From Halichondria panicea (Eukaryota > Porifera > Demospongiae > Suberitida > Halichondriidae), in NCBI RefSeq assembly GCF_963675165.1, contig NC_087385.1:594001-658000 (forward strand): a stretch of 64,000 nucleotides of DNA, given 5' to 3'. Positions 1 through 12,400 of this stretch are shown here, piece after piece. Below the pieces are notes generated by a model. The model made no database searches. It saw only the letters and a list, made by a program, of their open reading frames with translations, and was not told the origin of the DNA. The position numbers were made by a program, and so were the translations under genes. The first letter of the stretch is position 1. Each line of letters begins with the position of its first letter.

Positions 1-2800
1 GAACTCTTGCTCCACACCAAACGGACGCCTGTAGATGTGTATCATAATAATTATTACAGTACACACAATATTAGACATACCTGATGGAGATGAATGGCCT
101 TGCGTGTAGTACGTGCTTAAACAGCATGTTCAGAAACTCCTCTGGATCTAAGTACACAACGTCAACATTTAATATGTGACCATCTTTACCCATACTAATT
201 ACCTTTCTCCTTCTCAATCTTCCCCAGCTCACCCAGCTTGTTTCTCATCTTCATAATGGATTCAAACCTCACCACACCATTCCTAGAGTCAAGCAGCTCA
301 CACACAATCAACAATAATCTCTGTACTGTACAGTACTGTATGCATAATTATACTTTGTGGGGTAGACAGATAGTGAGGAAAGGGGGAAGAGAGTGTGGTA
401 GATATATGTGTGTATAGCTATAATTACCAGAGAGCTAAAACATGTACAGTTGTATACACAGCTCACTTTCTGAGAGGGTTGACGATTCCCTTCCAGAGCA
501 TGTTACTGATGGCCTGTCTGTTGATGTCAGCAGTGCTGTGACTATCTTCTTCCAGGAACATGTCATCAAAGATATCGCTGAGGGCAAATAATCCAAAGAG
601 AGTGGAGTCCAGGTAGCAAGAGTTCTGGTTTCCCTGGATACCCTTCTGATCACCCACGTAGTGGAGTGGGTGTGGCACTGTTGTTTGATCAACGTTCTCT
701 TCGAATGGCACTTGTAGAGCTGTAGTGGAGGCAATAAATAAAGTGATGATATGACAATTAACACACGGTTAATGCCGGTTTGTGCTGGGAATCCATGAGC
801 AGGTGCTGAGTCAGCATATCTCTGGTCAGGTTGGAGACGAGCCACTGGATAGAAGGTTGCCCTGCCATAGCCACATTGCAAGTAACGGACGCCATTCAAC
901 TCTCCATCTCCACAACGATCAGAATACTCTTCCTGTACATATCATTGTAACAACTCTTGCTGTAATTAATAAAATCACCAGCTCAATCCTTGCCACTAGC
1001 TCCTGTTCGCCAGGGAGGATCCCAATCCACCGCACAATCCCATACCACGGGTTTTGAGAGTCACCGAACTGAACAGCAGAGCCTTTGGAGATGTTCATAG
1101 GAGCAGCATGGAGTGGGAGTGGCTGTCTCGAGGGGGCATATCCACGCTGGTCAGGATGGAGTGCTGTGACAGGGCAGAAGAATCCTCGGCCGTACTTGCA
1201 AGAGAAACACCTCGTCCCCTGCCAAGTACCATCAGTACAGCCATCCATATCCTCCTCCTATACAGGCATAACACATACATGTATAAATATCAAACAACTA
1301 CAAGTGGCAACTTACCAACTCTACTCCCGCTATCAGTCCATTGACTTGAGGGAAGTTGCCCATCCAGCAAATCTCACCGTATCGAGGTGGGTCAGAAAAC
1401 TTAACTCGAGAGCCAATTACAAACTGATGCTTAGTAGAATCCTGAGATTCAGGAGCAATGACTATCACATCAGGCTGCTTGTTGCCAGCCCCAGGCATGA
1501 TGTCATAGATGGCTGGCGGACGACTCTCAGAGTGATGGCTGTCGGGTGAATCGACACAGGAACCAGAAGGGTTTACAACTCTAGCAGCTTTCATTCCCTC
1601 ATGCAGGCGTGCTAATTCCTCTTCTTTTCTCTGCCTCTCTTCAACTCTCCTCTGTTTTTCCTTCATTTCTGTTTGAACCAGTTCCTCAGGAACAACAAGT
1701 TTGCCGTGTTTCGAGTTTTCACATCTAAAGTTTGAACTTAATCCAGTGATAGTAATAAGAAAGTCACCTCTTTGGACAGGAATATCCTGCAAAAATAGAT
1801 TAGGATTATCAACAAGTACAGTAGCTAGGCATGTCACAGCAGACGACGGTACGTACCGTTTCAATTCCGACGGCATTCACTTTATCACCCTCAGTATTGG
1901 CTATTCCAGTCCACCTCACTGTGCCATGAATGGGAGTTTGATCCTTGTTGTGAGTTACCACTCTGTCTCCTTTGTGAAAGCGAGAGCCACTGTTCGTGTG
2001 TCCTTGAGAGCGAGTACTTGCTGTTGGTCCCTGAGAGGTATTTGCTCTGCCACCTGGTGTATTCTGTGATTTGCCTTCACTGTCTGCCTTCAGCCCCAAT
2101 CGAGAGAGCACTTGGTGAGGTAGGGTGGCTTTTGTGGGTTGAGCAGTCGGTGTTCTTGTTGGACGGAAGTTGAGCCTCTCCAGAGACACAAACATCCCAC
2201 AATTGTCGCCACAAGTGAAAATTTGACGATGTTGGAACAAGCCATTGGTGGACCCTGACCCTCGATACTTCTCATCCTAAGGAAACATATACATTTCAAC
2301 AATAAATCATACACACAAATTTAACGTACAATGATTTCTATTCCAAACTTAATCCCCATCTCTCCAGGTAGAGTTCCAATCCACCTCACCACAGCTTGAC
2401 AACCGGTGTTAGCGAAGGCTTCTTTAGTTGGTAATGCAATGTACACAGTAGCACCCAGTCTCAATTTGGAGCCCCATTCATGATTGTCATCAATGAACGA
2501 GTTGTATCGTGCTCCTAACGCTGATATTCCACTGAGTAGCTGGAACTCGTAGTTAGTGAGTGGGGCAATGTCAAATTCAGAGCAGTACAAGGTGATGTCT
2601 TCATTGTGCACACCATAGTTGTGAGCTGGTTTCCCATCAGCCCCGGATGGTGTGTCTTTAGGTGGGAGGGCAACAAGAAGAGATCCTCTCAGGACAGGTA
2701 CATCTTTTTTCTTTCTGAATGTAAGTAGGGATCCACTCTTCTCCCCTTGGGCATCTTTCAATAGGAGCCAGAGAGAACTGTAACCAATAGTGCTAGCCAT
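1..2800 (-). CDS. CYLD: CYLD-like deubiquitinase with four CAP-Gly domains, 3' end beyond the window
   Basis: Predicted exons (minus): 2330-2800, 1857-2276, 1316-1786, 979-1257, 767-932, 477-719, 203-282, 81-147 and the start of another at 1-28. All junctions are GT/AG and phase-compatible. The CAP-Gly domains are each split by an intron; exons 1-5 make four of them, against three in human CYLD. The second halves carry Cys/Gly/Phe-rich motifs such as FTCGDNCGMF, FSCKYGRGFF and LQCGYGRATF. The USP catalytic box GIQGNQNSCYLDSTLF lies in the 477-719 exon. The His box, zinc module and any kinase exon lie off the left edge. The start at 2800 (MASTIGYSS) matches the N-terminal position of the paralogs. 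It lies only 125 bp past the end of the neighbouring kinase remnant. By homology it is a cytosolic DUB for Lys63/Met1 ubiquitin chains. It is the most diverged unit of the array. Whether it has a kinase tail cannot be seen. Confidence 0.85.
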
Positions 2801-2924
2801 TACAAAAACTAATTTGATAACAAGACACGCCTACATTTAATTAATGGTATGGTAATGATCATCGATCTTCATAGTGCATGCAAAAAATGCGTAAAAATAC
2901 AAAATACACAACAAAAAACTCTAG

Positions 2925-3658
2925 TTACTGAGATGGTAGCATATTGAGTTTTTCAAGTACTTGGGTCATTGATAGTCTATTGTCTGGTTGGCTCTCGACG
3001 CAAGCTGCTATGATATCGTACACTTGTTCCCACTCACTCTTGATACGTAATAGTATTGCTCTTCTGTTCTCAGGGGAAGGCATCTCCTTGGCAATGGCCT
3101 CAGCTAGGAGGTAGCCGTAACTGTACACATCAATCTTTGTAGTTTGTTTCGGAAGGGGATCGTCCAGATTAGATGGTGGGAAGGTTTCGGGGGCAGCATA
3201 CACAATAGCACCAGGAGCTGCTGTCTTGCAGCTTTTAGCCAGATTGGCTGATCCAAAGTCGGATAGTTTTGCCTTCCAAACTCCTGGGTGTATTTGCTGG
3301 AGGAGGACGTTGGGAGCACTCACATCACGGTGGATGATGGGCTCTTGATGCTCGTGGAGGTAGTGGAGGGCATAAGCCACCTTCGAAATATCGATAACAA
3401 AGCATCCTTTTGGAAATTGACAATTTTCCTTTCGTAAGCGGATCGAAGGTCAGTATCCAAGAACTCCAGAACAAGCAGAGGTGAGTCAGTACCTCTCTCC
3501 ACACCAGCGTCCACTACAGCAGCAATCAGTCGCACCAGGTTGGGGTGTTGAACATGAGCCATGATTCGAATCTCTCTTTTAAGCAGATCAATCGTGTTTT
3601 TGTGGAGTATTTTTGTGTGTGCACACTTTACTGCAACTTGCTGACCACGGAACAACCC
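2925..3658 (-). pseudogene. Disabled kinase domain downstream of the stop in the 3,659-7,976 gene
   Basis: This stretch is collinear with the kinase exon of the intact fusion at 26,166-31,138 and ends at the same C-terminus (NMLPSQ). It holds VAVK, the HRDVSAPNVLL catalytic loop, SDFGSANL and YAAPE, so the C-lobe was recently functional. Two lesions separate it from the upstream gene. The codon after GSVC is TAA (3659-3661) where the intact paralog has CGA. A 1-nt deletion near 3,383 breaks the frame between the helix-C/hinge part and the C-lobe, between IFR and EVAYALH. Without readthrough and frameshifting it is not translated as part of the fusion. A sequencing or assembly error is possible for the indel, less so for the stop, which needs two adjacent substitutions. 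Confidence 0.8.
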
Positions 3659-6600
3659 TTAACACACTGATCCCCAAGCACCATGTCCTAGGTTGTCTTG
3701 TAATACAACTTCTTGTCTTCGTACATTCCACGAGTCTTGGTCTAGTCGCGGAATTTGGAGCTCAGAAAACTTTGACTGACTTGATTGGCTTTCTGCCACC
3801 TCTAGCCTTCGTTGCTGCATGTCCTGAGCCTGCTGTTGGTAGCGCTGTGATTGAGATTCAAGGTGTTGCTTCTGCTTTTCTAGTTGGCGCTTTTCATTAT
3901 CTGAATTTTGCTTTTGTTGTTGCATTTGCTCTTCTTTCTCAGCCATTTCTTGAGAGGTGGTACGTTCTCGCTCATTGTAATGTTGCAACAACTGTTCCTT
4001 TTCAGCTTCCAATAGTTGGATATGTTGAGATTGCTCGGCCTGATTGGTTTCGATTCTCTGTTGAAGACTTCTGTTCTTAGCCTGAAGAGTAGTGATTTCT
4101 TGCTTGAGCTCCTCAACGATGTCATCTTTGCTCTCCATAAGTTTGGACACTGTTGGAACAACACCAATGTATTGATTGTTATACTCAGCATAAATTGAAC
4201 ACTTACATTCAGTGATAATTGAGTAAGGCTCTCTGACTGAACGTGGTTGATGATCCTCTTCAGCACCGTCTCCATACATGGCGACATCAGGCTGAACATA
4301 GACACACATGTAGATGTCTTGAGTGAACCGTCGGACCAACTCTGGTAGCTCTCTTGGTGGTGTGTTGATCAACCTGTCCTGGTCTCCCTCATACACCCAC
4401 TCATTCAGCTCACGAGTGCAGTCAGTCACACGTGGAATGTTGTACGTGTCATCTGTACACATAAACATGTATTAAGTATGTAAACAAGTGATTAGTGAAG
4501 GCTGACTCACATTGCCTGTCTGCCATGCTGTCAAAGAAGATCCACTTCTTCCCAATGTCATCCCTTGGGTCTCTAGTGAAGCAGACGTAGTGACTGGTCT
4601 CAATGCAGATCACAGAGAGAAGGTCCAACTGTGCCAGCTCGGGATCATCCGCTGGAGTAGCAGCAACGGCAACAGTTAGCCTATGATTAGCTCTGTCCTT
4701 GTGAGAGGGGTTGCTATGGAAGAGGTCAGAGCAGCGCTGACAGTAGTGGGTGAACTGCTGCTGACTGAGAGGACCACAACTCTCACACTGGATAGTTGAC
4801 TCCTCCCCACACGAATGGCAGGCCGGAGTTGGAGCTGTATTGAAAAAAGTTAAACGAGATACAAAGACATCCTGTTACCTTTTTTGTAGGCGTCAGTCAA
4901 CTCTCTGATGTCCAGTTTCAGCTCAGGAACAATCTTCTTGTATATTTGGAACTCTCTTCCAAACCGAGGAACTTGAAGCAGAAGCTTTGAGGGAACCTGA
5001 AAACATATAATAGTTGATTAACTTAAAAAAAAAATAGAGTCACCTTTGTGAATGAGATGTGCTGCTCTAGGAACATTTTTCTGAGTAGGTCTCCCACAGT
5101 GGGTGGTCTGAGGTTTGGGTCGTATTCCACAAACAGTTGAACAAAAAACTCTTCCTCCACACCAAACGGACGCCTGTATAAATTTAGACGTGCATCAGTG
5201 TACACACAATTAACATACCTGATGGAGATGAATGGCCTCGTGTGTAGCACGTGTTTGAAGAGCATGTTCAGAAACTCCTCAGGATCTGTAATAGGGAACA
5301 TTACATAGTCAACGTACACTATAAACTGTCAATACCTTTCTCCTTCTCAGTGATTCCCTCCATCTTCCCGAGTTCTTCCAGAGCATTTCTCATCTTCATC
5401 ACTGACTCAAACCTCACCACACCATTCCTGAAACAGAGTTGGATATACACACATGCCACAAGAAATCATTATTACTTACTTTCTGAGAGGATTGACGATT
5501 CTTCCCTTCCACAGTAGGTGGGCAACACGTTTCCTGTTCTGATCGCTGGTGATATTGGATTTGTCTGGGTCCAGGAAGATGGTGTCAAAGACATCACTGA
5601 GGGCAAACAGACCAAAGATGGTGGAGTCCAGGTAGCAGGAGTTCTGGTGACCCTGGATACCACGGCTGTTTCCAATGTATCTCAACATTTGCTCAGTGGG
5701 GTCATTAATGAATTGGTCTGTTTGCTCTTCCATTGGGACTTTTATAGCTATAGAATACACATCACTTTGAGAATGGGTAAGGGAGACCATATACCAGATA
5801 CATACACATGTCTACAGCGTATATAGTGTACGCAATTTACACTGACTCACGATTCCCTACTGATGATGCAGCATGTCCAGCTTGTAATCCAAACCTTTCG
5901 TCAGGACGGAGGTTAGCCAGTGGGAAATACAGTCCATGACCAAAGGTACAGGTGAAATACTTCTCTCCTGTGGTTGTGAATGTTCCATCAGTACATCCGT
6001 CCATATAGTCCTCCTGTGAGCAAACATATTTAATAATTATAGTAAAATGTATAATTATTGACTCACTAGTTCAATCCCAGCCACCTGACCATCTACTCCA
6101 GCTACTCTGCCAGTCCACCTGATCACTCCATAGTGTGGTGGCTCGTTGGGATTTATAGTTGCCACTTGAACAGTTGAACCCACTGCCAGATTGTAGAAGT
6201 TGGAGCTTCTCGAGGAATCGTAATCGTTTAACTGAGATGGTTGATTCGGTTGGTCGTTTTGTCGACTCTGTGCATGCTGCTCTACTGCTTCAATGTTAAT
6301 ATAGTCTGCATCCCCAGTGTTTTGTGGTGCCACATGGGTATGATTCGTCACTCGTTTCATATTAGGTTGTACATTTGCAGTTTTCTTTCTGTTCTCCTTT
6401 CTTTTAGCCTCTTCAGCATCCTTCAAAGCTTTCTTCTGCGCTGCCATAAACTGTCCCTTACTCAAGCCTTCCTCACGTGCAACAGCTGCTGGGTCTGAAA
6501 GGTCAACATCTCGAGTGTTGGCCAACTCTTCTCTAAACACAAAATGCTCAGGGAGTACTAAACGGTAACCAGATTTAGCCTTGAACAAGTGAGTTATTGC

Positions 6601-7976
6601 TGTCAGTGCTTTAGGGAAGAAATTAGTGACAGCTATTGCTGTCAGTGCTTTAGGGAAGAAATTAGTGACAGCAATTGAGTCCTGTGTGAAAAGAATTGTA
6701 TTGCTATTTAGATGGAGTGCAAAGCGCAAGAGTGAAAATTGCACGCAGCACAACATTTTTTAACATTATGCCCACTTTCGGTCACACATCGTGCAGTAAG
6801 ACTATGGAAAATCTCATTCTCAGTCAGGGGAATTCCCGTCTTGCGTACGTAGAGCTGTTACAAACGGTCAACTAGCTAGCCTAGGATAAATTGAAATACT
6901 CGATGCTCTACGCAAGTCTAAGACCGGAATTCCCCTGACTGAGAATGAGATTTTCCGTAGTCTTACATGTACCATGTACACAACCGGTACAATCATTGAA
7001 TCAAAATTAACTACAATACATCTATATAGCTACCCTGAATCCGGCACTGACAGAGTACTTACTGTTTCAATGCCGATATGGTTGGTATCCAGTGTTCTAG
7101 TCTGTAAATCCCTACCAATCCAGCGAACAGTTCCACCCATGGGTTCTTTCTTCCTGTTGTAGACCACCACACGATCGTTGATCTTGAACATATGTGTAGG
7201 GGGCTTATCGATAGGTGACCCGTGGGTAGAAGAGTTGACCCCTGATGGAGAAGAGCTCTTTAGCTGCTGACGTGTGGAGCCATGGGGCACTTGGTGAGGT
7301 GGTTTAGCAGCAAGCTTATCCAGAGACACAAAGAGACCGCAGTCTTGATCACAGTCAAAATATTTGCATCCCCCAAAGAAACCATCACTGCTACCTTTTC
7401 CAAGGTAACGAGAATCCTGTAGACAAGTAGTCTATACATTATAATTATGTAGATTTGTATGTAAGAGCATAATAATTATTATTAACATAACTATGCACTC
7501 ACTGTAATCTCCACTCCAAAGTTCCTCCCTGATAATGACTCCACAGGTCCAACATATCTCACTGCACCAGCAGACCAGGTGGGTGCAGGTGTGGGGAGCC
7601 TCACATAGACCTGGTCACATTTCTTCAGTCTGCCACCCCATTCCAGCTTACTGTCCTCAGAGAACACAGCATATCGATCGGAAGGCCTTTCAATAGCTTC
7701 CAAAAGCTGTAGATCTCTGCCAAGTGGAGACACATACTCATCGTCTTCACCACCATACAGTGTGACACTGGTGTCTTTCGTAGAGCGATAGTTGTGAGGT
7801 GGTCTTCCTTCATAGCGCTGTACCAACTCTCTATGGTGAATTAGAGCAAGCAGTTCACCTCGTAACACTTGAACAGGTTTTGGACTGCCTATACTGACAG
7901 ACATGATCTTCACTGGAGCCTTCTCTCCATACACATCCTTCATTAGAATGTACAGGTAGTCTGCCATTTTGGCCAT
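3659..7976 (-). CDS. CYLD: CYLD-like deubiquitinase with coiled coil and truncated kinase tail
   Basis: Twelve exons (minus): 7503-7976, 7063-7416, 6067-6681, 5851-6013, 5480-5747, 5336-5427, 5219-5285, 5044-5173, 4879-4996, 4511-4834, 4207-4452, 3659-4149. They sum to 3,342 nt in frame (1,113 aa). Order: three CAP-Gly domains with a charged/Gln-rich linker, the USP domain (Cys box GIQGHQNSCYLDSTIF, a Cys/His zinc module starting CHSCGEES, His box IETSHYVCF, Asp box FFDSMADRQ), then a coiled coil rich in Glu/Gln/Lys, then a kinase start that stops right after LGHGAWGSVC. All DUB catalytic residues are present, so the likely product is an active DUB with a coiled-coil tail and no kinase. Exon 3 has a 39-bp in-frame tandem duplication at 6596-6673. 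Start chosen by alignment with paralogs (ATGGCC). The 3' end of PIGU lies 120 bp upstream. Confidence 0.87.
6596..6673 (-). repeat. 39-bp in-frame tandem duplication inside a CAP-Gly exon
   Basis: Two adjacent 39-bp copies (6596-6634 and 6635-6673) duplicate the 13-residue segment AVTNFFPKALTAI of the second CAP-Gly domain. The paralogous exon at 29,280-29,852 has one copy. The duplication keeps the frame and lengthens the domain edge. Confidence 0.9.
6796..6966. mobile_element. Small inverted-repeat (MITE-like) element in an intron
   Basis: About 60-bp arms starting GTAAGACTA and ending TAGTCTTAC flank a short centre that holds CTAGCTAGCCTAG. It sits between exons 2 and 3 of the CYLD unit. 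A near-identical copy lies at the same intron position at 29,967-30,137, so it was inserted before the units duplicated. I see no clear target-site duplication. No coding capacity. Confidence 0.75.
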
Positions 7977-8096
7977 GATCTGCAATCTCTGAACCAACTC
8001 TGATGTGGTAATTAACTAGAGCCTCACCCACTTTTATGACCCATAAATATTTCAAAAATCACAGAATGTGGATACTCATGAATTTCTAGCTAGCTC
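7977..8096 (-). promoter_or_regulatory. Short PIGU-CYLD spacer, candidate promoter
   Basis: Only 120 bp separate the PIGU stop remnant from the CYLD start. The spacer keeps a block (GAATGTGGATA, then an AATTCCTAGTTAGCTCTC-type segment) that is also present at 23,518-23,648 and 31,139-31,235. Conservation in all three units, while PIGU itself decays, suggests that the promoter lies here or in the PIGU tail. This is inference; no TATA box is evident. Confidence 0.4.
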
Positions 8097-8483
8097 TCAA
8101 TATAGTTTCAGTTAGACTGGTTTGCCCAGTTGGTACAGTCTTGGTAGACCGTGTTTGAGGTCGTACTGGTGGACCAGTAACGAGTAGATCACATCAGCCA
8201 CCAGGAAGATCTGCAGGGGAGGGGAGAGAGGGAGGATAAACAAAATGCTAATCACGAAATTATATGCCACTGGAATAACTTTTCAATAAAACAATAATTA
8301 TACGCTAACCATGGGGTTCATAATGACTCCTGTTACTGACCTGAGCTAGTGAGTAGGTGAGAGTCATGGCAAAGAAGAAGTTAGCGTTAGCACTGTCTGC
8401 ATGGATCCAGAGGTACCAGAGGACAGGACAGAGGAGAGAGGAGGCCAGGAACATGACCACCACCACCAGAGTGTAGCGCAGGT
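8097..8483 (-). pseudogene. PIGU: PIGU 3' fragment (last two exons only)
   Basis: This matches exons 11 and 12 of the intact PIGU at 31,236-34,182, including LWIHA-type and [10 protein letters not shown] membrane segments and the C-terminal KPVKLKLY followed by TGA. All earlier exons are missing; upstream sequence is instead the unrelated CAP-Gly exon at 8,659. It therefore cannot encode PIGU. It is a passenger of the duplicated [PIGU 3' end + CYLD] module, lying 120 bp from the CYLD start at 7976. A poly-G run lies next to exon 11. Confidence 0.88.
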
Positions 8484-8658
8484 CTGCACACAGGGGGGGG
8501 GGGGGAGGGAGAATATAATTCTGAGCTGAGATTGTTGTTTAGTATGCATGCGCAGCGGGAATACTACTGGTACTGCAAATACATAATACACTTACTTTAC
8601 ACACTTACATAGACAGTATAGAGATACAGATATAGTACAACCCTCTCAATGAAGTTAC

Positions 8659-9228
8659 CAGCTCAATTCCAGCCATTTGCTCCTCTTGTCCGTCAAACTG
8701 ACCAATCCACCTCACAACACCATAGTAACTAGACGCGTACGGACCATAGTCTGATACAACCACTGTCGATCCAACTTTGGGTGCAAATGAGGCCGGCCTC
8801 TTCCGAGGTGGTGGTTGGCTAACGTTATATCTCTTGCTAGCTTCGAGTAACTCTGGCTCCTTGAGAATGTATTCGTAGAGAGTAAATCATCTTTCTGGTA
8901 CAACCTCGGATCTGTTTAGAAACTCGTATTCTTGCAGTGTTAGAGCAGCAACGTTGGATTGAGGACAGGAGAAGGAGATGGTAGGGTCCCTCATGATGTG
9001 GTACTTGTGTGCTTGAGTGTAGGGAGTGCTGGCAGTTGGAACAGGCTTCACAAACTCTCCTCTAGACACCTCCACATTGGTCCTCTCTATGCCCATTAGA
9101 CTCAGGATCTTGTGGTAGCCATTGTCGTTACTGTTGTCGCTGTTGAGACCAGCTGTCACGTCTTTCTCTCCTTGTGTTGTCTTCTTTAGAATGTAGCAGT
9201 GACTCTTGGAGGAGCACTCAGCTGCCAT
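8659..9228 (-). pseudogene. Orphan CAP-Gly first exon with an in-frame stop
   Basis: A single exon-like reading frame of 190 codons resembles the N-terminal exon of the CYLD paralogs: start MAAECSSKSH, then a KKTTQGEKD-like strand, RGEF and, at the end, GVVRWIGQF followed by MAGIELV and a GTAACT donor in phase 0. It is the most diverged N-terminal exon in the array. Codon 114 is TGA (about 8887-8889), and the same frame continues unbroken after it. No partner exon with the second half of the CAP-Gly domain follows; the next sequence is the PIGU fragment. Probably a dead unit left by unequal exchange. If the stop is an error, the exon still lacks a downstream gene. Confidence 0.75.
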
Positions 9229-9473
9229 ATATCTCTAGCTCTAGCCTTTAGCTAGCTAGCTAATAGCTCGTTTCTTACAAGACACGCCCACTTATTGTCA
9301 AACAGCATTGTGTGGTAATAATCATCATAGCAATTAACACTAATTGACAATAGGAAACCACACCTTGTTTCAGCCTCTCCACAATTAATGACACTCAGAA
9401 TTAATTTTGGTTTCACAAACATTTTTTGAAGCTAGAGCATGTCCTAAACTAAGGGAAGGGTCAAAGGTTCTAG

Positions 9474-12400
9474 CTAAATTTTAGGCATTTTGTCATCTTT
9501 TAATATGTTCAGAACTTGAGCCATAGTTGGTCGGTTGTCGGGGCTCTCTTGAGTGCAGCTAGCAATCAGATCGTGGAATTGTGGATAGTCTTTTTCGACT
9601 TCTTTAAGCATGCTCCAGTAATTTTTTACTGCTGGAAATGTGCTAGTGATGACCTCACATAACAAAACACCGTAGCTGTACACATCAATCTTTGTTGTTT
9701 GTGGAATTTGTTCTTGTTTTGGATTGTAAGCTCGAGGTATCACTTCAGGGGCTGAATAAAGTACGCATCCTTCACCACTAGTCTGAGCATGCTGCAGGAA
9801 GTTGGCTGAGCCGAGGTCAGAGACTTTCCCCTTCCACTGGTGGTTGGGCATTCGCTGGAGGAGGACGTTGGGAGCACTCACATCACGGTGGATGATGGGA
9901 TCGTAGCGTTGATGCAGGTAGTCCAGAGCTAGGGCAATGTCCTTGAAGATCGAGAGGCGGTTTCCTGGGTTCAGTTGCTTTCGTTCGTACGCTTGTCGGA
10001 GATTCATATCCAGACGCTCGGTAACGAGGGTAGGAGGGGATTTATTGTTTTGCTCATCAAAAATAGCACCAATGAATTGCACAAGGTTTGGGTGTCGCAC
10101 TTCAGCCAATAACTTCATTTCTCTCTCCATTTTCTCGATAAAAATTGGGTATTCAATTTCTTCGTGTAGTCGCTTGACGGCCACGCTCACTGTTCCCTCC
10201 AGCACCTCCCCCCACCCTCCTTTGCCAATCCTCCTGCCAATGATCACTCTGTTGGCCGGAATCCTCCACACCTCTGTGTTGTGTGCTGTCAACTCTTTCG
10301 TCTTGCCGTCTAATTCAAGTCGCCCAACCATTTCTCGCTCTTCTGCCAGCTGGGCTCTGTCGGATGCCCTCTGTCGGTCTCCTTGAAGTTGTTGTATTTG
10401 CTTTTCTTTCTCGGCTATTTTTTGAGAAGTGGTACGTTCTCGCTCACTGAATTGTTGTAACCTAGCTTCCAATAGTTGGATATGTTGAGACTGCTCAGCC
10501 TGATTGGTTTTGATTCTCTGTTCAAGATTTCTGTTTTCTTGTTTAAGCCCCTCAATGATATCATCTTTGTTCTCTTTGGGCAGAGTCGGGACAACACCTA
10601 TATAGAGAAATTACATAACATGTCAGTGTATCATGTACATAATTATATAGGCACACTCACGATTCCCTACTGATGATGCAGCATGTCCAGCTTGTAGTCC
10701 AAACCTTTCATCAGGACGGAGGCTAGCCAGTGGGAAGTACAACCCATGACCAAAGGTACAGGTGAAGTGCTTCTCTCCTGTATTTTTGAGGGTTCCGTCA
10801 GTACATCCGTCCATGTAGTCCTCCTGTGAGCAAAATTTAAAATAAGTTGATTATTAGTAATGAAAGCACCACAGGTGCTGATGCCTCGGTGGAGGTGCCA
10901 AAGCTACATAGCATAAAGCTACTAAACTTATATATACACATAATAATTATCATGTCGATGCAATTTTGTTGCATGCAGAATACAGAATCACAAAAAGTGG
11001 GTAATGATCGACGATGATTGTTGCTAAAAATGATGGTGCCAAAAGTTCAAGTCTAAAATTAATGGTTGTAAGTCAGCAGAGCCTTGCAGCTCTCTTCTCA
11101 CTCTTGCAGCTACCAATAGCTAGCGTTCTAGTGCAGAGCTAACTACTAAGTAGAGTAGCAACACTCGGTGAAAAAATTTTGCTATGCACTCTTCTGAAAA
11201 GGCTACAATGGCATTCCAAGTAAGCAAAACTAAGGCATAACTCGAGAACAAAGCTTTATTTTGCAAATCCATGAATAGGAATCCAAGAAAACATGATTAG
11301 AAGCCTATAGAAACTCTTACTTGCACTATACACACACACACACATACACACACACACACACACATGCACACACACACACACACACACCGTATACCTCGCT
11401 TGCGTATGCGCACAAGGCATAATAATTATACTCACTAGTTCCATCCCAGCCACCTGACCATCCACTCCAGCTATTCTGCCAGTCCACCTGATCACTCCAT
11501 AGCGTGGTGGGTCATTGGGATTTATACTTGCCAGTTGAACATATGAACCCACTGTCAGGTTGTAGGGGTTGGAGCTTCCTACTGAGGCATTGTACTCTTG
11601 AGGTACATTTACTTGTGGTGGAGTGTTTCGATGGTGCTCACCAGGAGTGTCACGATGAGGTGGATGTCCATGTGCCTGATTGTTTGGAGGAGGGTGGATG
11701 TTATTTGGATAGGGATCAAATTCTTGACTAGATGGTTGCGCCTGATACTGCGTATTTTGATACTGCTGAGCACCAGGGTGTTGTGGGTTCACAGGGTGAT
11801 GACCCAGGCTTGATAATTGTTTGTCAGGATGTGTGTCATAAATGTGATTCGTATTAAGCTGCTTCATGCCAGCCCCAGGCATGTTGTCATAGATGGGTGG
11901 CAGACGATTCTCAGGGTGATAGTTGTCAGGTGGATCGACACAGGAGCCAAAAGGGTTTACAACTCTAGCAACTTCTCGCTTTTCTTCTCTTTGTCTTTTA
12001 AATTCCTTGAGTCTTTCTTCTTGTCCTTGTTCATAAGTATTAACATTAGCCTTCCTGAGCATAGCATCCTCTCCAGACTGTATATTACCAGGTTGAGAAT
12101 TCTGATGAGAGAGAATGTTGCCTGCACTAGCTGAGTGATGACCCAGGCTTGATGATGGTGGTTTGTCAGGAAGTGTGTCATAAACGTGATACTTTGGCCT
12201 GTGAGTGGTCGACAGTGGAGCTTCAGGATTATTCCCTGATGGTCGTGTATCTTGTGACAGTGGACGATGTAGATGGCTATTGGCTGGGACTTTGGGGCGA
12301 CTAATGGATCCTTGCTGCTGCTTATTTTCTCCAGACCGGTTGTACTCTTGAATCATCTTCTCCTGTTTGGCTGGATCCAGTGCCACAGATTCAATGTTGG

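Noticed and set aside
435-899. 154-codon ORF on the minus strand over the left CYLD exons
   Set aside because: It fuses two exons and an intron in a mix of frames; the CAP-Gly and USP exons in their own frames explain the conservation.
9937-10386. 149-codon plus-strand ORFs at 9,937 and 20,720, conserved between units
   Set aside because: They are antisense shadows of the kinase exon; conservation follows from the near-identical kinase sequence on the other strand.
11256-11435. Apparent long tail of the 443-codon ORF at 11,256-12,587 with many Cys/Val
   Set aside because: It is readthrough of an intron past the GTGAGT donor at 11,436 into a (CA)n repeat; the spliced exon continues at 10,823.
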